Source of the DNA: Cochliopodium minus
Lineage: Eukaryota; Discosea; Himatismenida; Cochliopodiidae
Assembly: GCA_024220525.1 (NCBI GenBank)
Contig: JAMYWO010000034.1
Coordinates: 127,693-160,106 of the forward strand
Reading direction: 5' to 3'
DNA length: 32,414 nucleotides
The position numbers and the translations under genes were made by a program. The notes under the pieces were generated by a model. That model saw nothing but the letters and a program-made list of their open reading frames with translations. It was not told where the DNA came from and did no database searches. Positions 29,993 through 32,414 of this stretch are shown here, piece by piece. Numbering within the stretch: position 1 is the stretch's first letter; each line of letters opens with the position of its first letter.

Positions 29993-31885
29993 ATGATTGA
30001 GGAAATTGAAAACCAAAATATATTTTTAGAAAGGGAGATCAATGAGAATGAGAAAATAAACGATTCTATTTCCAATTCAGAATATGATAATATCCTTTCT
30101 GTCAATTTGATTGATCTTTTAGAAAAAAGATTTGATTCAAATCAATGGACAGAATATTTCAAGAAATATACATCACCTGAATGGGTATCAACCAAAAATA
30201 TCTATTATTCATTCACAATATAAAATTTATAAACTCCATTATAACGTTTATTAACTTTGATGATAATAGATGAAACAAAATCCACATCAAAAATCCAATG
30301 TTCATCACTTGATGAGAATAATCATTTGGAAATACACCGAAAAATTCTACAATTTGGGATATTATCTTCTGGATGACAAGCGAGTGATAGAGTTTAACAA
30401 AGATTTATTGAGACAATATATCAAGAAAACAAAGGCATACACTGAATGTAGAAATAACATCGATGAAAATTGGAAAAATAGGTACATTTTTAAAGTATGA
30501 TTCTTTTATGAAGGTTTTAATCTTTAGATATGAAACTGAGATAGAAATATATGAAAATGATTGTATTGATATTACCTTTTTGATGCAGGATAGAGGATAT
30601 AATCCAATATGTAATCTTTCAATTTAAAAATGAATTTTTTTTTTAAAATTAATTAAAAAGGTTTGAACATGGCAAATAGATTTACACCTGGTATTTCAAT
30701 TTTTGACATTCAAAAAATTTTATGTTCAAAAAAAATTCAATTTTAGGAGGTGGATATAGTAAGTTTTTTTGATTATGAAAAATTTCGTTAATTGAAAAAT
30801 TTCTTGACAATTTAAAATTTTCTTGATAAGAACACGGAGATGGAGCTCAAGTAAATACTTTTTTGTAAACTTTATATGATTAGTTAAATTTAAAATTTTA
30901 ATTTTAGGAAGGTATTATCCACTTTGAAATTTGTTTTTCATTTTTTTTTTCATTTTTAAAATTGAAGAAAACTTGTAATAATTATTTTTTTTTTTTATTT
31001 TTATTCATAAACCAAAAAATCCAACAATTCTTTCAAAAAAAAAAAAAAAAGATTTAGGAGGTCAAATTATTATGAATCACTAGAAGATCCAAATAAAGTT
31101 CATGGAAAAAAAAACTTATATCCCATGTCCGATTATGGATGTACATTCAACATTATTTTTTTTTCTTTTTTTTTTATACATTAAAAATTTCATTTATATT
31201 TTGGTTTTTATTTAAAAGGTAATTACTCTCCTGGTGTATTTGTTTTTCGTTCAAATGAGTTCACAGGATATAAATTCTTAGAAAAGCCACGTTTAGTTTC
31301 GTTCATAGCTTGTGCAGCACAAAGAAAAGTAAACAAACCCCTTTTTTTTTTTTTTCATCTGATTTTTTAATTTTTTTAAAAGCCTCAAGTCGATCAATCA
31401 CTGGGTCCTGGAAAATGGAAACTATTAGAAGTATTATTGTTCTAGTTTTTTTTGTTTTAAATTTTTATTTCTTTCCAAAGAATGAATACCAAAGTCTTTG
31501 CAATAAAGTAGAAACTATTTTTTATGCTGCAGCAAAAGAAGGTCATGACAGTTTGGTATTATCTGCTTTAGGGTAATTAATACTTACAAAAAAAATATTT
31601 TAATTTTTAAATGTTTTTTTTAAAGATGCGGAGCTTTTTTAAATCCTCCCAATGAAGTTTCTCGTGTTTTCAAGGATGTTTTGCTTGGAAAGTTTAAAGG
31701 AGTTTTCAAAAATGTCTCTTTCAGTATCATTGAAGATCATAACTCTAAAAAGTAATCCCGCCAATCAAAAAAAATTTTTTATTTTATTTTTATATTTCAC
31801 AATGTTTTTCAATAGGAGCCATAATCCTTTTGGTAATTTGAAACCATTTGAAGAGTGTTTTAATGTGGCAGCAAAGAGAATTTAA
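29993..31885 (+). CDS. Microbial-type poly(ADP-ribose) glycohydrolase (TIGR02452-like)
   Basis: Fourteen exons join in frame into 364 residues: 29993-30184, 30270-30481, 30528-30610, 30661-30690, 30747-30758, 30831-30850, 30908-30911, 30968-30974, 31052-31140, 31219-31328, 31383-31430, 31481-31572, 31626-31751, 31816-31885. The macrodomain-derived PARG fold is clear: LNMANRFTPGGG (GGG 173-175), GDGAQEENLFRRS (QEE 183-185), YSPGVFVFR, VSFIACAAQRKP, LGCGAFLNPPNEVSRVFKDV. The GGG-x7-QEE signature is that of bacterial/fungal-type PARGs, whose second Glu protonates the ribose-ribose bond. The enzyme should remove poly(ADP-ribose) from proteins. The first ~130 residues are a family-typical helical extension. 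The QEE motif only appears if 4- and 7-nt exons are spliced in; the assignment does not depend on them, since the other blocks suffice. Confidence 0.9.
30747..30974 (+). other. Run of microexons encoding the PARG catalytic loop (12, 20, 4 and 7 nt)
   Basis: Exons 30747-30758 (gaggtggatata), 30831-30850, 30908-30911 (gaag) and 30968-30974 (aaaactt) each sit between an AG and a GT. Joined to their neighbours they read GGGYKHGDGAQEENLFRRS in one frame, exactly the family signature. Skipping either the 4-nt or the 7-nt exon breaks both the frame and the motif. Confidence 0.75.
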
Positions 31886-32105
31886 ATTCAAAATAAACTT
31901 TCTATATATATTTTTATTTGATTCTATAACTTCCCCAAACCTCCTCCAAAATGAATGAATAGGTTTATTACTTGAAATCTACAACTTTGAGTATTTAAAT
32001 TTTAACTGAATATTAACTTATTTCTCAAATATATAAAAAAATAAAAATAAAAAATAAATAAAAAAAAAAAAATCAAATAATTACAAATTAAAGAACAATT
32101 TAAGA

Positions 32106-32414
32106 ATGATAGAAACTTTCGATACATCAACAATATTTCATCAAGGAGAAAGTAAAAATCAAACAAATATTTTGAATTTAATTTTATATTTTTTTAATTT
32201 TAATTCTTTGTCTTCATTATCCCATATTTACATCAGTTGAAGTACAAAAGATTGCAAATGTAAGAGAAAAATGCGAAACAAATTATCAAGAAATGATTAG
32301 GCAGTTCATGACAGAGCAACACAAAGATTTCTACCAAAAACTTCCTTATTTCTTTCTTGGATCAATAGATAAGCAAGGATATCCAACTGCATCGATGATT
32401 GTTGGAGAAATAGG
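32106..32414 (+). CDS. PNPOx-like FMN-binding protein, 5' part (runs off the window)
   Basis: Exon 1 (32106-32151) and the start of exon 2 (32237 to the window edge) join in phase 1. The visible ~75 residues begin MIETFDTSTIFHQGE and continue with EVQKIANVREKCE and PYFFLGSIDKQGYPTASMIV. The FHxGE...VQ start and a strand reading FLGSID-x-x-GYPTAS are typical of pyridoxamine-phosphate-oxidase-like split-barrel flavoproteins of the larger type often fused to a ferredoxin-reductase module. Substrate unknown; whether a reductase part follows is not visible. It begins 220 bases after the PARG gene. Confidence 0.75.

Noticed and set aside
3319-31885. A poly(ADP-ribose) gene cluster (PBZ helicase plus PARG)
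   Set aside because: The genes are over 20 kb apart and separated by two scaffold joins and unrelated genes; the shared theme is noted but physical clustering is not supported.

Overview
The window is nuclear DNA from an AT-rich, intron-rich unicellular eukaryote. Genes are dense. Introns are short and mostly GTAAAA...AG. Proteins carry long Asn, Lys, Ser and Gln tracts, and TAA, TAG and TGA are all used as stops. The gene content (a RasGEF fused to a RhoGAP-like domain, Ras family GTPases, a PBZ zinc finger, an LRR-ankyrin protein, polyasparagine proteins) fits a free-living amoeboid protist such as an amoebozoan, anaeramoebid or heterolobosean. The sequence alone does not decide which. I saw no bacterial-type operon, CRISPR array, rRNA, tRNA or virus-like element.

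Left part (1-13,200), plus strand except three genes: the 3' end of a low-complexity gene; a RhoGAP-like/RasGEF gene (633-3130, 5 exons); a SMARCAL1-type SNF2 helicase with an N-terminal PBZ finger, a HARP domain and SUMO-interaction-like motifs (3319-8886, 14 exons); two minus-strand tandem copies of a divergent Ras-like GTPase (9170-10030 and 10110-10958); a 48-residue membrane protein (11259-11466, minus); and an isopenicillin-N-synthase-like Fe(II)/2-oxoglutarate oxygenase (11573-13116).

Middle part (13,200-22,847), mostly minus strand: an intronless 842-residue Pro/Gln/Asn-rich protein; the 3' part of a UBR-box-like zinc protein; the last 45 codons of a ferredoxin-reductase-like NAD-binding domain (plus); an alpha/beta hydrolase; and a large Asn-rich gene containing a 100-N gap. 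Single Ns at 17157 and 22847 each separate two divergent genes that both lack their 5' ends, so linkage across these points should be treated as scaffold joins.

Right part (22,848-32,414), all plus strand and tightly packed (48-220 nt between genes): an LRR-ankyrin gene (17 exons, 5' missing), a SirB1/FBXO21-like transglutaminase-fold gene, a microbial-type poly(ADP-ribose) glycohydrolase (PARG) gene whose catalytic loop appears to be split over 12-, 20-, 4- and 7-nt exons, and the start of a PNPOx-like flavin-binding gene.

All exon models were built by hand from GT...AG sites, frame continuity and family motifs. Most gene models close perfectly in frame; the exception is one region of the oxygenase gene. 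Two themes stand out: poly(ADP-ribose) biology (a PBZ reader on a fork-remodelling helicase, plus a PARG-type eraser), and very small exons placed exactly in glycine-rich catalytic loops.
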